Source: Isoetes taiwanensis (Eukaryota > Streptophyta > Lycopodiopsida > Isoetales > Isoetaceae). Taken from it: a DNA stretch of 64,000 nt. The stretch lies in contig JAJEKV010000013.1 of the NCBI GenBank assembly GCA_021234155.1, positions 1,945,565 to 2,009,564 of the forward strand, in the 5' to 3' direction. Positions 31,286 through 41,769 of the stretch are shown one piece after another. The notes under the pieces were generated by a model. The model saw nothing but the letters and a program-made list of their open reading frames with translations, was not told where the DNA came from and made no database searches. How positions within the stretch are numbered: position 1 is the stretch's first letter; each line of letters opens with the position of its first letter. The translations under genes were made by a program, and so were the position numbers.

Positions 31286-31563
31286 AGTACCTCATTTGCA
31301 GACCAGGGTATCATGAGTTTGTGGAGTGGGCACTGCAGAGGTTTGATGTTGTGATTTGGAGTGCTTCTCTACTTCGGAATACAAGGGATATGGTGGATGC
31401 ATTGTTCCCTGATCTGCAGACCAGATTCTTGAAGATATATGGTCAAGAGCATTGCTATGCATGCGAGCATCCAACCAGCACAGAAAAGCAACTATTTTTC
31501 AAGGAGTTGAAGGTTGTTCTTGAGGATTTTCCTCAATATCATGGTATGATTTTTCTTGGTTGA
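31286..31563 (+). pseudogene. FCP1-homology (NIF, HAD-type CTD phosphatase-like) fragment
   Basis: The plus frame reads CRPGYHEFVEWALQRFDVVI and WSASLLRNTRDMVDALFPDL. This matches the RPxxxEFL...FDVxIWSS motif of FCP1/SCP-like phosphatases, which dephosphorylate Ser/Thr in RNA polymerase II tails and other proteins. It continues HCYACEHPTSTEKQLFFKEL and ends VLEDFPQYHGMIFLG. The catalytic DxDxT segment that should lie upstream is absent; a CCTCATTTGCAG acceptor-like site (about 31,290-31,301) sits at the homology start, so this looks like a captured exon or exons. The sequence downstream (31,564-31,900) has no further homology I can see. Confidence 0.75.
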
Positions 31564-31909
31564 TGGCGGCCGCACAAAGGGTTTCTAAACCACGCACACA
31601 CAACCGTTCTGTTATGCCTTTCAAGGGGCAAAGAAGAGGACAATTTTTTCGTAAGTTTTGTGTGTCAGGCTTTGGAATACTTTGCCTCTCATACAAAGAG
31701 GAAACGATCTCACAAATTGATTTCACTCGATGCATGGTTGGCCCCGGAGGCGGTTGCAGTCTTTGGATTACTTGTCTCAACAACTACCTTGTCTTGTCTC
31801 GACCTACTATATCCTCAATGCTCCCTATTGAAGTAGTAAAAAGGCAGCTTTGGGCACCCTTCCTGGCGACGAGCATAGATTTGAGGACCGATGACTTATG
31901 AAGTAACCA

Positions 31910-32285
31910 TTGTACACTACTTTTTTGTAATATATGCAGATTACTTTTGTGTTATATCTTGAGTATTGAGTGATCTTGTAAGATGTCTCAAATATTGAGT
32001 GTACAATTTTACGTAATATATATCAAGCTTACTGCAATACTACAAGCATTGTTTTCCAAGACTAAAATACTCCAATACAAAGACTACTACAAGCATTGTT
32101 TCCAATACTAAAAGACTCCAATACTCACAAGCATTGTCTCCAATATAATGATCAAAATTTGAGACAAGTACACAAGTAACTTCTGAGACTGTTAAAATGA
32201 TAAAACAACTAGGTCAAAGCATATTCAACCTTCATATGGCAGATCGTCAAGGATCATCACGGTGAGTAGCCCGATCAAGGGAAAA
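31910..32285. other. Short stretch with internal repeats
   Basis: ACTACAAGCATTG words recur at 32,039, 32,089 and 32,127 with CCAATACT/AAGACTCCAATAC between them. No gene is supported. Confidence 0.5.
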
Positions 32286-32289
32286 TCTG

Positions 32290-35200
32290 TTAGTGCGTGA
32301 ATTGATTCATCTCAAACTTGATGGCTGATACGTGATGACTGTACTGGAAGGTCAGACCTTTGTCTTCAAGTAGCTCCCAAGTACCATCGGGCTGGACAGC
32401 ATAGTACAAACCAGCCAACACATGTTCATCGACATTGAAGGTCTGACCCCAGCTATCCTTGACAATTCTGTCAAGGATATGCCTCGGCTTAACACATTTG
32501 ACCACATAGAAATCTGCATTCTCCCGATTTCCTCCTCGGCTACGGCGACAAAGTTATCACCTTCCTCTATGTTTCCACTAAGCCATTCTCCATCACCTTC
32601 AAAAAATGCCTCATCGATTTCGTCTTCAGTACCTTCACCAGTAGACTTTTCTGGCTTTAGAGTAACATATTTCCAATTCTTTAACCTCTGCTTGTTCACA
32701 CAAGATGACCAGTTTCCTTTCAAACAGTTACCACAGAAACAACTTAAACCTCTATGAGCCACCCTTGTGCTTGATTTGGCCAAGTATGTCCTGATGCTGT
32801 GTATTTCCTTCGTCCCTTCTACCCGATCCGCCTCCGGGGTCCATCCTATCAACATCATCCTTTTCCAATGAACCAAAAGTGCCTGCAAAAAAAGAAGAAC
32901 AACTATTGCAGTTCACATACAAGATCTGGCACATTATTATTCGACATTACCAGATAAAAAGCGGATAAAAGCACTTTGTGAAGCGATTAAAGCACGTTAA
33001 AAGCGGATGAATGCGTATGAAAGCATATTACCTCTTGATGTCCCTTCTGTTGGCACCTTCATTCCAACTCATAGCGAATTCCACAGCACTAAAGACCCCC
33101 AAATCTCACTCCATCATACTTGAGCCGCTCTCTAGTGAATGCCCTTTGAGGATCGCCCTTGCCCATCGTGTTCTCCCTTACCATGGGCTGTCCCAAAGAA
33201 ATTCCATATTATTTCCTTCCCTAGCTCGTGGTGATATCTTGGTAGGAAATAGAATGGTCGAGGGCGATTTGAATTGGCTAGAACAACCATCGACCAAACT
33301 ATATGCCCGGAGAATTCTACACCATTTGATACTAGCCATGAATTGTGCTTTCTAAGACAAGTGTTGCACAAAAAGAGTGTCATGAATCTTGTCATCACTC
33401 AAGTAAAATGGGTTTCCTTCAATAGCTTTTTCGATCCCAGACTCGGTCCATCCTATCGTGATGTGGACCGAGAATTGTTATTTGGTCATTGTGCCAATGT
33501 CGGCTTTGAACCTCCCTTTGTATTTTGATGTTTGTAATTCTCAAGAAAATCAATTACGTAAAACAATGGTGCCATCTTGGATATTGTCCAAGCACCTCTT
33601 GAATTGCATGGCCTCGCCACCTAGCCCCAGAATTGTGTGACACTAATATCTTCAACGTGGAACACGATATGAAATGAAAGCCTTCACCGCCGTTCTCTTG
33701 TAAGACAATCTAAGAACTGGCTTTGGTCCTTTTTTTTTCCCCTTGCCATTTGAGGTCTCATCTTGTGCTGCAGGCTTCAAAGGCCATGGTCCCACCAAAC
33801 CGCCTTGGATTTCTTACTTTTGTTTCCCTTCTTCTCAACTTGTGCTGCGGCACTTTTGTCCTACCGGTGCCTTGGATTTCTTACTTTTGTTTCCATTCTT
33901 CTCGGCTTGTCTTTGCGTATAGGGAGTGTCCCACTACCTTGGACTTCTTACTTTGGTTTCCTTCTTGGTGGCATTAGATCTTTTTTCTGCTGCCACTGGC
34001 ACTTCTTGGTAGCGCGGTTGCAACTCCATCGGCTTCTTTGTCTCCTTTGGAATCGTAACAAGGTCTGTAGCATAAAAAAAAGAAGATCGGCGCAAGTTGA
34101 AAAGCACAAAAGCGATTAGTCCGGTCGCGATGGCCCAAACATGTCGGCATGCTTGACAAACAATAAAGAGAGTATTACCTTTCAAGCGTCTTCCATTCAA
34201 GCAAAGCACTTCGTGATTCTCTCTTTCTCTTGGACATATAGGAAGACTTTTCGTGCCACACTTCTGACATGTCTGCATCAAGCAGTCATGTTTATACCAT
34301 TCTTCACCCTCGCCCTTGTTGCAAACCACAGCCCTCCAGAGCTCGCTGGTTGAGTCATACGTATGTTGGCTGGCCAGACACTTCTCACCAGGTCCACAGA
34401 CCTCGCAGGTGCACTTGCACTCTTCACCATGGAATCCGGGCCACGACCTTAATGCATTCAGTGCTACCCTGGCATACTCCAACTTCATATGGTATATGCA
34501 ACAACAGGTTTCCCTTTCTGATACTTTCTTCACATAAATAGGCTTCAACTTCTCGAAAGCCTTTAAGCAAACAGGGTGTTCAGGATGTCCCTTTTTGTAT
34601 TGTTGATATATAGTTGAATGGTGGCCTTTGGTTAGAAATAGCGGAAAAAAGTTTGTATGGAAACTTATACCGTGGTGACCTCCCGAAGGTGCAAAGGGAT
34701 AAGAAATCGAAGCCCCGACTCTCCAACAAGTGTTCACAACATCTTTCTTGCAAGGAGAGACTCTCACGTTTTTCTTTCCGAACTCGCTATGCTTTGCTTG
34801 CAAGCAGGGGTGAGAGAATCGCACCTCAACCTCTTTTGGAAAGCAGACCACGGACCATTTCCAAGGAAGGCTTCCGATTTTCTTAATGCAGCAGTTGCAA
34901 TTGTTGACCTCATGCAACCTATCATAAGAAATATTGCACATGTATCAATGAACATATCCCCCAAAGATCACCGCCAGATACAAGCACTTGAAAGCATGAA
35001 GAAAGCGGGCATGAAGACAAGAAATAGATGTACCTAACAGCCACGCCATAGTGGAATTGCATCTCGAATTTGTGGAAGAAGCCATCACAAGTGTTGAGGT
35101 TCCCCGCTCTCCAAATATCATGGTTCCTTAGCCTCTTTTGTGGTCGCCATTGTCCAATCGTTTCAAGTTGTTGAGCAAAGACTTCACGCCTTTGCACTCT

Positions 35201-35400
35201 CCTTTGATTTGGCAAAAGTCCGTGTTTGGAGATTTCCATTTCGTGGGTGATGAACCACCCTCTTCATCACATCAGCCTTGAGTTCGTGAATGCTTTTGGT
35301 GAGCTTATTGAAGTAATCAACTACTTGCTTGGCTATTTCTTGCACCGTCTCATGCTCCGATCCTCCGCTCAACCGGCGCTCTTTTCATCTTATTCCTTAA
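32290..35400 (-). pseudogene. Large cysteine-rich protein of an unnamed, probably transposon-derived family
   Basis: Minus-strand exons, from high to low coordinates: SGGSEHETVQEIAKQVVDYF and LLPNQRRVQRREVFAQQLET (35,372-35,050); a Cys-rich segment (34,920-33,930) with FLTKGHHSTIYQQYKKGHPE, ERETCCCIYHMKLEYARVAL, ECKCTCEVCGPGEKC and CQKCG; a lysine-rich spacer with repeats; FYVIDFLENYKHQ and HWHNDQITILG; VDGCSSQFKS then RPFYFLPRYHHELGKEIIWN, FFGTAHGKGEHDG and AFTRERLKYDGV (33,400-33,080). After an intron-like gap it continues GTKEIHSIRTYLAKSS, RGLSCFCGNCLKGNWSSC, and DSWGQTFNVDEHVLAGLYYA with HHVSAIKFEM. Order and motifs (DF-EN, DG-QFK, FFGT-HGKG-DG, CFC-C) match hypothetical proteins I have met in plants and invertebrates, but I know no family name. 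The acidic positions in DFLEN and DGCSSQF hint at a nuclease/transposase core (inference). Frameshifts in three places indicate decay. Confidence 0.7.
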
Positions 35401-36657
35401 TCGTATTCTCTTTTCTCTGCATCCAATTTCTTGTAAATTGCGGAGGAAACCGGATCTTCACGCGGATATTTCCGTGTTGGATTGACATCCAACAAATTTG
35501 GAGTTTCTTGTATTGGGATTCATCGGCCGAAAATCCAATGCTAAACGCGTGATTGCCTCCAGGCCAGACATCGGGGCGCCATGAAATTCCCGAGAGAGGG
35601 AGGATAATTGAATTGGAGGGAGAATTTTCATGACCCATGACGGTAATCAAATTTGCAACGTACTACCACACCACTCGGCAAAAATCCAGCCAAAACCCAC
35701 AATCATTATCCTAATCGGTTCATTCGTGGAGGTGGGCGTGTTAGTACATGAAGGGCGAAAAAAATGGCCAGGCACGCCTAAAGCACCCCCAAATTAAGCA
35801 AAGCGAGGGGTGCTTTAATGCTAAACTCTGCTATAAGCATGCGTCCGGACGATGCTTTGCTACCCACCAAGATACTTTCACCCAAAACCGATTTGGGTTT
35901 AAAGCAAACTCTGCCATTTGTTTCTTGTTTTCTTGCCTTTTGCAGAGTTTAAACAGGCCAAATCCCCGGATATAGTGGTTTCCATTTAGGTAGCTCGTTG
36001 GAGCAATGCGGTTGCAAATATCCGAGCAAAATGAGCTTGCCTTGCCTGGCCACCGATTGAATACATGGAGCTCATATTTTCGGGGAATGCCAATACCTAC
36101 ATTAGATATTTCTTCTCATGCTTTTGCATTATGTTCGCAGATTTGACAAAGTTTAGCTAGGGAAACAGCTCCTGATCTGGCAAAACGAATGTTTGCTCTA
36201 GCGCGGCCCAACAGAAACTGAAGCCCGCCGGCCATGGCTCTTCTCCAAGATACACTGTAATCACGTCAACGTCACGAAATATTCGAGGTTACCGCAATAA
36301 ATGCTTTATAATCAATGAATGCACAGGTTATTAAGTGGCCGCAATAAATGCTTTATATAAGTAATAAATGCACACAGTACACGTGCCATGTTTTAAGAAT
36401 TTTGAAGGAACAAAATGAAGGAGAACAAAAATTAGACACTCAATTACACAGGAGCATTTTGGTAAAACTCATAAGAGCATTTTGATAATTACATAAATTC
36501 ACAGGGGTATTTTGGTAGTTTCCCCGTAAAATTAAGCTTCCTCAAGTAATTCCTGGAGGAAGCATATACTCAGAACTAGCCTCATGTTGTGTATATAATA
36601 GAGCTAGTGGCATGCATACTACTTTGAGATATAGATCTGGGTAGTACATATGGGACC
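35400..36657. other. Stretch without a supported gene
   Basis: A hairpin with perfect 10-bp arms, AAAGCACCCC and GGGGTGCTTT, lies at 35,780-35,816. AAAATGCCC-like words at about 36,450-36,520 resemble those of the element at 25.1-25.9 kb. A minus-strand ORF at 35,390-35,650 may be an upstream exon of the Cys-rich pseudogene, but this is not supported by motif. Confidence 0.4.
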
Positions 36658-37470
36658 TTAACGCCCTGGTTCTCAGATTTACACGGTCAGATTTAATCTG
36701 AACCGTTGATTTGACAGCTGTTACCAGCTAATAACGTTGCACTGTCCCAAATTTTATAGCATTCCTGTAACATCCTAGCGTGTTCCAGCAGCAAATTGTC
36801 ATAACGTCCTAGCGTGATATGACTCCAGTACGGCAGTTCGGTGGGCATTCGAAGGTTAGGCTATGGCGCATTTGAAGCTGAGCTATGGCGTTGGACGCAG
36901 TGCAGCTATGGCAGTCCCTTCCAAAGCTGGGCTATGGCGCTGGAGGCAGTATCGAAGCTATGGCAGATCTCGGTGAAGCTATGGCAGCAAATATAACAAC
37001 AAGGAAAGCAGCAACAAATTTCTTTTTTCTTTTTCCGGCAAAGCACAAAGAACGCTTGTTCTTCCTTTCTTTATCTTCCTTTCTTTACCGTGGGGACTCA
37101 AAACAAGGGCTTAGCAACAAAGACTGGATGTCGAAAGCAGGGTTCAATTCCCTGCCTTTAATCTTGATCTGTCTAAGCCTCAAAGCAGGGTTCTATTCCA
37201 AACCTCCATTCCTGCACACAAAATAGACGACTCCCAGAAGGACTTGCAGAAGGAAATAGCCGCTATATCCTATCTCTGGCCTCTCATCCAAAATCCGACA
37301 TTCAAGAACAGGTGATTCTACCTCTGATCTTGGTTCAAGAACAGGCGATTCTATCTCTGATCAGTGGTTCAAGAACAGGCGATTTTATCTCTGATAAGCG
37401 GCAACTGATTACCAGAACGGCAGCCTGATCTGCTATTTCCTGAGTGAAAATCCTCGAACCTGGGCGTTAA
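36658..37470. mobile_element. Non-autonomous TIR element flanked by TTAA
   Basis: TTAACGCCCTGGTTCTCAG at the left and, in reverse complement, TTAACGCCCAGGTTCGAGG at the right form imperfect ~27-bp terminal inverted repeats. TTAA (36,658-36,661 and 37,467-37,470) stands at both ends; this is the target duplication of piggyBac-type elements, though TTA (PIF/Harbinger) with longer TIRs is an alternative. The interior (about 800 bp) has no transposase. Direct repeats such as AAGAACAGG(T/C)GATT (37,303, 37,339 and 37,371) and GCTATGGC words (five or more between 36,861 and 36,970) fill it. Confidence 0.6.
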
Positions 37471-37475
37471 GGGCG

Positions 37476-37614
37476 ATAACGCCCTGGCCCTCGGGGTTAC
37501 TGGCAAAAAAAATTCTCGGGCCATGTGGCCATGGCCAAAATGGCGCCATTTTGGCCATGGCCACATGGCCCGAGAATTTTTTTTGCCATTAACCCCTCGG
37601 GCCCAGGGCGTTAT
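37476..37614. mobile_element. Fold-back element: 139-bp near-perfect palindrome
   Basis: Two arms of about 69 bp meet at TGGCGCCA (37,541-37,548). The inner ~45 bp of each arm, from TGGCAAAAAAAATTCTCGGG inward, are complementary almost without error; the outer part differs by one indel and a few bases. The ends, ATAACGCCCTGG and CCAGGGCGTTAT, share TAACGCCCTGG with the adjacent TTAA element, so the two are probably related. It ends 142 bp before the PPR start codon. Both strands encode the same meaningless peptide because of the symmetry. Confidence 0.88.
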
Positions 37615-37755
37615 CTACACCATGCGGCATATCAATTACCTCGTGTTTGAACATTTGCGAGGGACCGGAAGAGTTCGATCCACAATGGATGTTGTTACCC
37701 CTGCGTTTCGCCTAGATCTTTGCCGGAGGACATCAGTAAATTGGGTTGTTTGGCT

Positions 37756-40700
37756 ATGGCGCCTACACAGCTGGCCGCCGGAGGTTTGGCTTGGTTCCTT
37801 ATTAGGCCACACAGGTACCATCCTCTCTTGTTATGTCTTCCCCTAACTAAACATTCAAACAACCAATCTTCTTCACAAAGTTCACATTCGGAGGAGGCTG
37901 ACAGTGTGGATGATGTTCCCAATAGTCCAGCTGTTGTTTTGCCTGCTACCTTAGACAGGCAAGCTATCTTAGAGGCAATGAAGCAAATTGCAAGCTTGGA
38001 TAATGGGGAAATTGGGAAGACCGAGGATGAGATAGAATGGATCTCCAAAGTGAATGAACCATTGTCAAACAGGCAAAGTTGTGATGATGATGAAGTTGGG
38101 CAGACATATCCAATTCAGCGGCAAATGACTAGGAAAGCTAGAAGATCACAGGTTGTGAGGCAGAATAGAATACTCTCTGATGCACATAGCATAGCGGACG
38201 CCTTAAGATGCAAGGCAGATGGATTAAGTATGGCAGATTGCCTTGTGGGATGGAATATTAGGCTGAATCCTCAACTTATTGTGCAGGTTCTCAAAAATTT
38301 GAAAGAAACCAATATCGCACTCGAATTTTTCCATTGGTCTGGACAACATCCTAGTTATAAGCACACTACCGATACTTATAATGCTCTCCTTAAATTGCTC
38401 AGCAATGAGAATTGCCATGAACAAGTCATATTAATCCACCAGAAAATGTTGATTGATGGTTGCCAGCCTGATGGAGCCACTTTATCTATCATTGTCAACA
38501 GCCTCTGCAAAGTGCAGAATGTGGATGAGGCATACAAACTCATCATGGGATTGGAAGATAGTAGAATAGCAACAAGTTCTGTATACACTTCCATTGTAGA
38601 TGGTCTCTGTAAAATTGGAAGAACCGATCAGGCCAATCAACTGCTACAATCTATGATTGAAAGTGGTCCTCCTCCACATATATCTACATACAATTGTTTT
38701 TTAAACGGCTTATTCAGAAAGAACCATGTAAGTCAAGCACTCCGGGTTTGGGAAGAAATGAAACAAAGAGGAGTTACACCTAAGGTTGCAACTTATAATA
38801 CCCTAATCTATGGTCTTAGCAGGGCTGGTAAAGTGGACGATGCATGGAAATTGTATGAAGAGATGCATCAGAAAGATAGTGTTCCCGATTTAATTACCCA
38901 CATCTCTCTTTTGGTTGGGCTTAGGAAAACTGGAAGGATGCAAGAGGCATACATGCTTTTTGAAACTCCGTCAAAAAATGATACAACCTCTTCCCCAAGC
39001 ACAGCCACTTATATCTCGTTGCTTAATTACTTTTGCAGACCAGGAAGGTGTATTGAGGCTTACCAACTAATGGTTACAATGCTTCACAAAAATATTCTTC
39101 CAGATACTGCCACTTATAGTAATATCCTGACTGGGCTTTCTAAATCTGGTTCTGTAAGTGAAGCATTTGACCTTTTCAATAAAGTAGAGACTCTTGGATT
39201 ATATCCAGAAAGAAGAGCATGTGATGTACTTGTCAACGCACTTTGCAAATGTGGCAAAGTTGATAATGCTTATCATGCATTATCCCATATGCTTGATAAG
39301 GGATATAGTCCTGAGTCAGGAACTTCTGGTTTAGTGATTGATGAATTATGCAAAGTTGGAAAGCTAAACAAAGCATACAGGGTTCTGGAAGCTGTTTTAG
39401 GAGACAAAACCAACATTCAAGGTAGAACAGTTGCCACTGTCTTAGACGGTAAACTTGATGGCAATCTTGTTCTAGAAACATGCAAATGCGAAAATGCTCG
39501 AGGTAAAGCATTGTATAATAGTGTCAGGAAAGATAGTGTTGCCGATGATGCCTATCACGTTTTCCAGAACATGGCATCCCAGGGTGCATTTCCTGACCTT
39601 GATCAACTTAGCATATATGCAAATGTAGATGAAGCATATAATATGCTCCATAATCTCCTCCATGAGGGATTTGTTCCCTCGTCCATGGTTTCTGCTGGTA
39701 TCATTGATGAACTATGCAAGGTTGGAAAAGTAAATGAAGCTCACCAGCTTATTCAGGCAATGATTATGCTTGGATATATTCCCGAAGTTGCAACTTTTGG
39801 ACTTGTGGTTGATGGCTTGACTGCAAATGGTAGCTTTCACGAACTTTTTAGTATTCTTGATAGGATTCATCATTGTGGATTGGTTCCAGATCCTGCACTG
39901 TACAGTATAATGCTTGGAAAGTTATGTAAGTCTGGACAAGTAGATAATGCTTTACAGCTCTTTAATAAAATCTTGGCAACTAGTTCTGTTGTTACTTCTG
40001 ATGTCTACAAGATACTTATTCGTGAGTTTTGTGACTTGGGCGAAGTGAAGAGTGCATGTAATATCTTTTCTATTATGGTTGTCAAAGGAGCATTCCCAAA
40101 TGTGAAAGTGTATAATGCATTGCTGTCAAAGATTGGAAAAGCTGTCAAGCTTACTAAGGTGTTTAGGCCATTTGAAGAAATGATGGATCAGCTGGGCATT
40201 TCAAATCTTTTCACATATTATATTGCCATTGACACATTTAGCAGAGTAAACCAAATCAATAAAGCTCGGGATCTGTTTGTTGAGATGATTGGAAAAGGAT
40301 TTAAGCCTGATGCAATTACATATAGCAAAATGGTGTATATGCTTTGTAATTCTGGTCATGTTGAAGATGCATACAGGCTTCTTGAAGAAATGGATCCTAG
40401 TCTTTGTGACCAAGATCTTAGTGCGTGGAATTATGTTCTGAGGAGACTTTGTCAAACAAATAAGGTAAATGAAGCACTTAAAATTTTCAACCTAATCATT
40501 GAGAAGGGCTATCCAGCTAATCTGTTATCGTATAGCATCCTCCTCGACGGCTTTTGCAAGTCCAAGTATTTGGAAAGGGCCCTTATGCTTCTTGATGAGA
40601 TGCACAGTAGAGGCTGCACTCCCACTGTTGTTTCTTATAACACCCTTCTTGATGGGTATATTAAAATGGGAGATTTAGAACAATCTCGTTCTCTCCTGGA

Positions 40701-41532
40701 GGCAATGCCAAGCAGGGGATGTGACCCTGATGTAAATTCGTATAATATACTGCTTCATGGCCTTTGTAAGGCATGGGCATGGGATGATGCATGGAAAATC
40801 ATTGAACTAATGCCCCAGAAAGGTTGCAAACCTAATGTTGTCAGCTACAGTATATTCCTTAATGGATTATGCAAAGCTGGAAGGCACCTAGAAGCTTCAA
40901 AGCTATTAAAACAGATGACAGGCATAGGATGCAATCCAAATGTAGTTACATATACTACTCTTCTTGATGGCCTATGTGAGACTGGGCACATAGAAGAAGC
41001 ATGCACTCTGTTCAAGCAAATGGTAATAGAAGGCTTCATTCCAGACTTGTTTACATATAATTCTTTCCTTCAGGGGCTTCTTAAATTACAGAAGATGGAA
41101 GAAGCGTGCAATTTTTTGATTGAAATGAGTAATAAAGGGTACAATCCAGATTCTGTAATTATAAATGTAATCCTTGGTAGACTCTGTAACACTGGAAGTG
41201 TCCTTGAAGCATATGCCCTCTTCCAGCAAATAGTGGAACATGGATATGAACCAGATATGCATGACTATGCAATCATTGTTCAAGGCCTTCTTGCAATAGG
41301 TAAGCAGGATCCAGCACTTTGGCTGTTCCAAAAAGCAGTTCAGAAAGGATGCAAACAGAATACTGTAATATGTGGTATCCTTATTGATGGCCTATGCAAG
41401 CTAGGAAATTTTGAAGGGGCATCCCAGGTTTTAGAAATAATGCAGCAGAAAGGTCTCATTCATAGTGGATCTGTGTATCGTACCATGTCTGGAAGGCTAA
41501 CAAAATGGAAGCAGGATATAATGGCTAGGTAA
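37756..41532 (+). CDS. P-class pentatricopeptide repeat (PPR) protein, 1,258 aa
   Basis: PPR proteins bind organellar RNA one base per ~35-residue repeat, for splicing, stability or translation. The frame is open from after the TGA at 37,648-37,650; the first ATG is 37,756, giving MAPTQLAAGGLAWFLIRPHR. This R/H/L/S-rich, acid-free N-terminus (about 45 residues) fits a mitochondrial or plastid transit peptide. An acidic linker follows, then from about residue 200 to the end some 28-30 tandem repeats such as YNALLKLLSNENCHEQVILI and VVSYNTLLDGYIKMGDLEQS, with the usual GxxPD/GCxPN joints. Repeats are irregular around residues 555-640. There is no E, DYW or SMR domain, so it is P-class rather than an editing factor. 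No intron is evident. At over 1,250 residues it is long for the class. Two TIR-type elements lie just upstream and may form part of its promoter region. Confidence 0.95.
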   Translation: MAPTQLAAGGLAWFLIRPHRYHPLLLCLPLTKHSNNQSSSQSSHSEEADSVDDVPNSPAVVLPATLDRQAILEAMKQIASLDNGEIGKTEDEIEWISKVNEPLSNRQSCDDDEVGQTYPIQRQMTRKARRSQVVRQNRILSDAHSIADALRCKADGLSMADCLVGWNIRLNPQLIVQVLKNLKETNIALEFFHWSGQHPSYKHTTDTYNALLKLLSNENCHEQVILIHQKMLIDGCQPDGATLSIIVNSLCKVQNVDEAYKLIMGLEDSRIATSSVYTSIVDGLCKIGRTDQANQLLQSMIESGPPPHISTYNCFLNGLFRKNHVSQALRVWEEMKQRGVTPKVATYNTLIYGLSRAGKVDDAWKLYEEMHQKDSVPDLITHISLLVGLRKTGRMQEAYMLFETPSKNDTTSSPSTATYISLLNYFCRPGRCIEAYQLMVTMLHKNILPDTATYSNILTGLSKSGSVSEAFDLFNKVETLGLYPERRACDVLVNALCKCGKVDNAYHALSHMLDKGYSPESGTSGLVIDELCKVGKLNKAYRVLEAVLGDKTNIQGRTVATVLDGKLDGNLVLETCKCENARGKALYNSVRKDSVADDAYHVFQNMASQGAFPDLDQLSIYANVDEAYNMLHNLLHEGFVPSSMVSAGIIDELCKVGKVNEAHQLIQAMIMLGYIPEVATFGLVVDGLTANGSFHELFSILDRIHHCGLVPDPALYSIMLGKLCKSGQVDNALQLFNKILATSSVVTSDVYKILIREFCDLGEVKSACNIFSIMVVKGAFPNVKVYNALLSKIGKAVKLTKVFRPFEEMMDQLGISNLFTYYIAIDTFSRVNQINKARDLFVEMIGKGFKPDAITYSKMVYMLCNSGHVEDAYRLLEEMDPSLCDQDLSAWNYVLRRLCQTNKVNEALKIFNLIIEKGYPANLLSYSILLDGFCKSKYLERALMLLDEMHSRGCTPTVVSYNTLLDGYIKMGDLEQSRSLLEAMPSRGCDPDVNSYNILLHGLCKAWAWDDAWKIIELMPQKGCKPNVVSYSIFLNGLCKAGRHLEASKLLKQMTGIGCNPNVVTYTTLLDGLCETGHIEEACTLFKQMVIEGFIPDLFTYNSFLQGLLKLQKMEEACNFLIEMSNKGYNPDSVIINVILGRLCNTGSVLEAYALFQQIVEHGYEPDMHDYAIIVQGLLAIGKQDPALWLFQKAVQKGCKQNTVICGILIDGLCKLGNFEGASQVLEIMQQKGLIHSGSVYRTMSGRLTKWKQDIMAR

Positions 41533-41630
41533 TAGGATGATTCTTTCAAATTGCACAATGATTGTGTAAGTAGCATTCAGTTGGCTGGTTCCCAATGTTT
41601 TTCAAGCATTTTTATGTGGCTTAGATTAAC

Positions 41631-41766
41631 TGTTGAACATGTACACATACCTGGTAAACCCAAGCCTTTTGAATCCCTCACTGCAGTCATTTTGGAAGTG
41701 TTGAACATGTACACCTACCTGGTAAACCCAAGCCTTTTGAATCCCTCACTGCAGTCATTTTGGAAG
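41631..41766. repeat. 68-bp tandem duplication downstream of the PPR gene
   Basis: TGTTGAACATGTACACATAC through CAGTCATTTTGGAAG occurs at 41,631 and again at 41,699 with a single visible change (ACATAC/ACCTAC). It lies about 100 bp after the PPR stop codon, probably within or near its 3' UTR. Confidence 0.9.
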
Positions 41767-41769
41767 TAC

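Noticed and set aside
37523-37620. Identical peptides on both strands starting MWPWPKWRHFGHGH
   Set aside because: This is a direct consequence of the palindrome at 37,476-37,614, not a gene.
37720-37755. PPR start at the TTG of 37,720
   Set aside because: Plant nuclear genes start at ATG. The first in-frame ATG is 37,756, and it is followed by a credible transit peptide.
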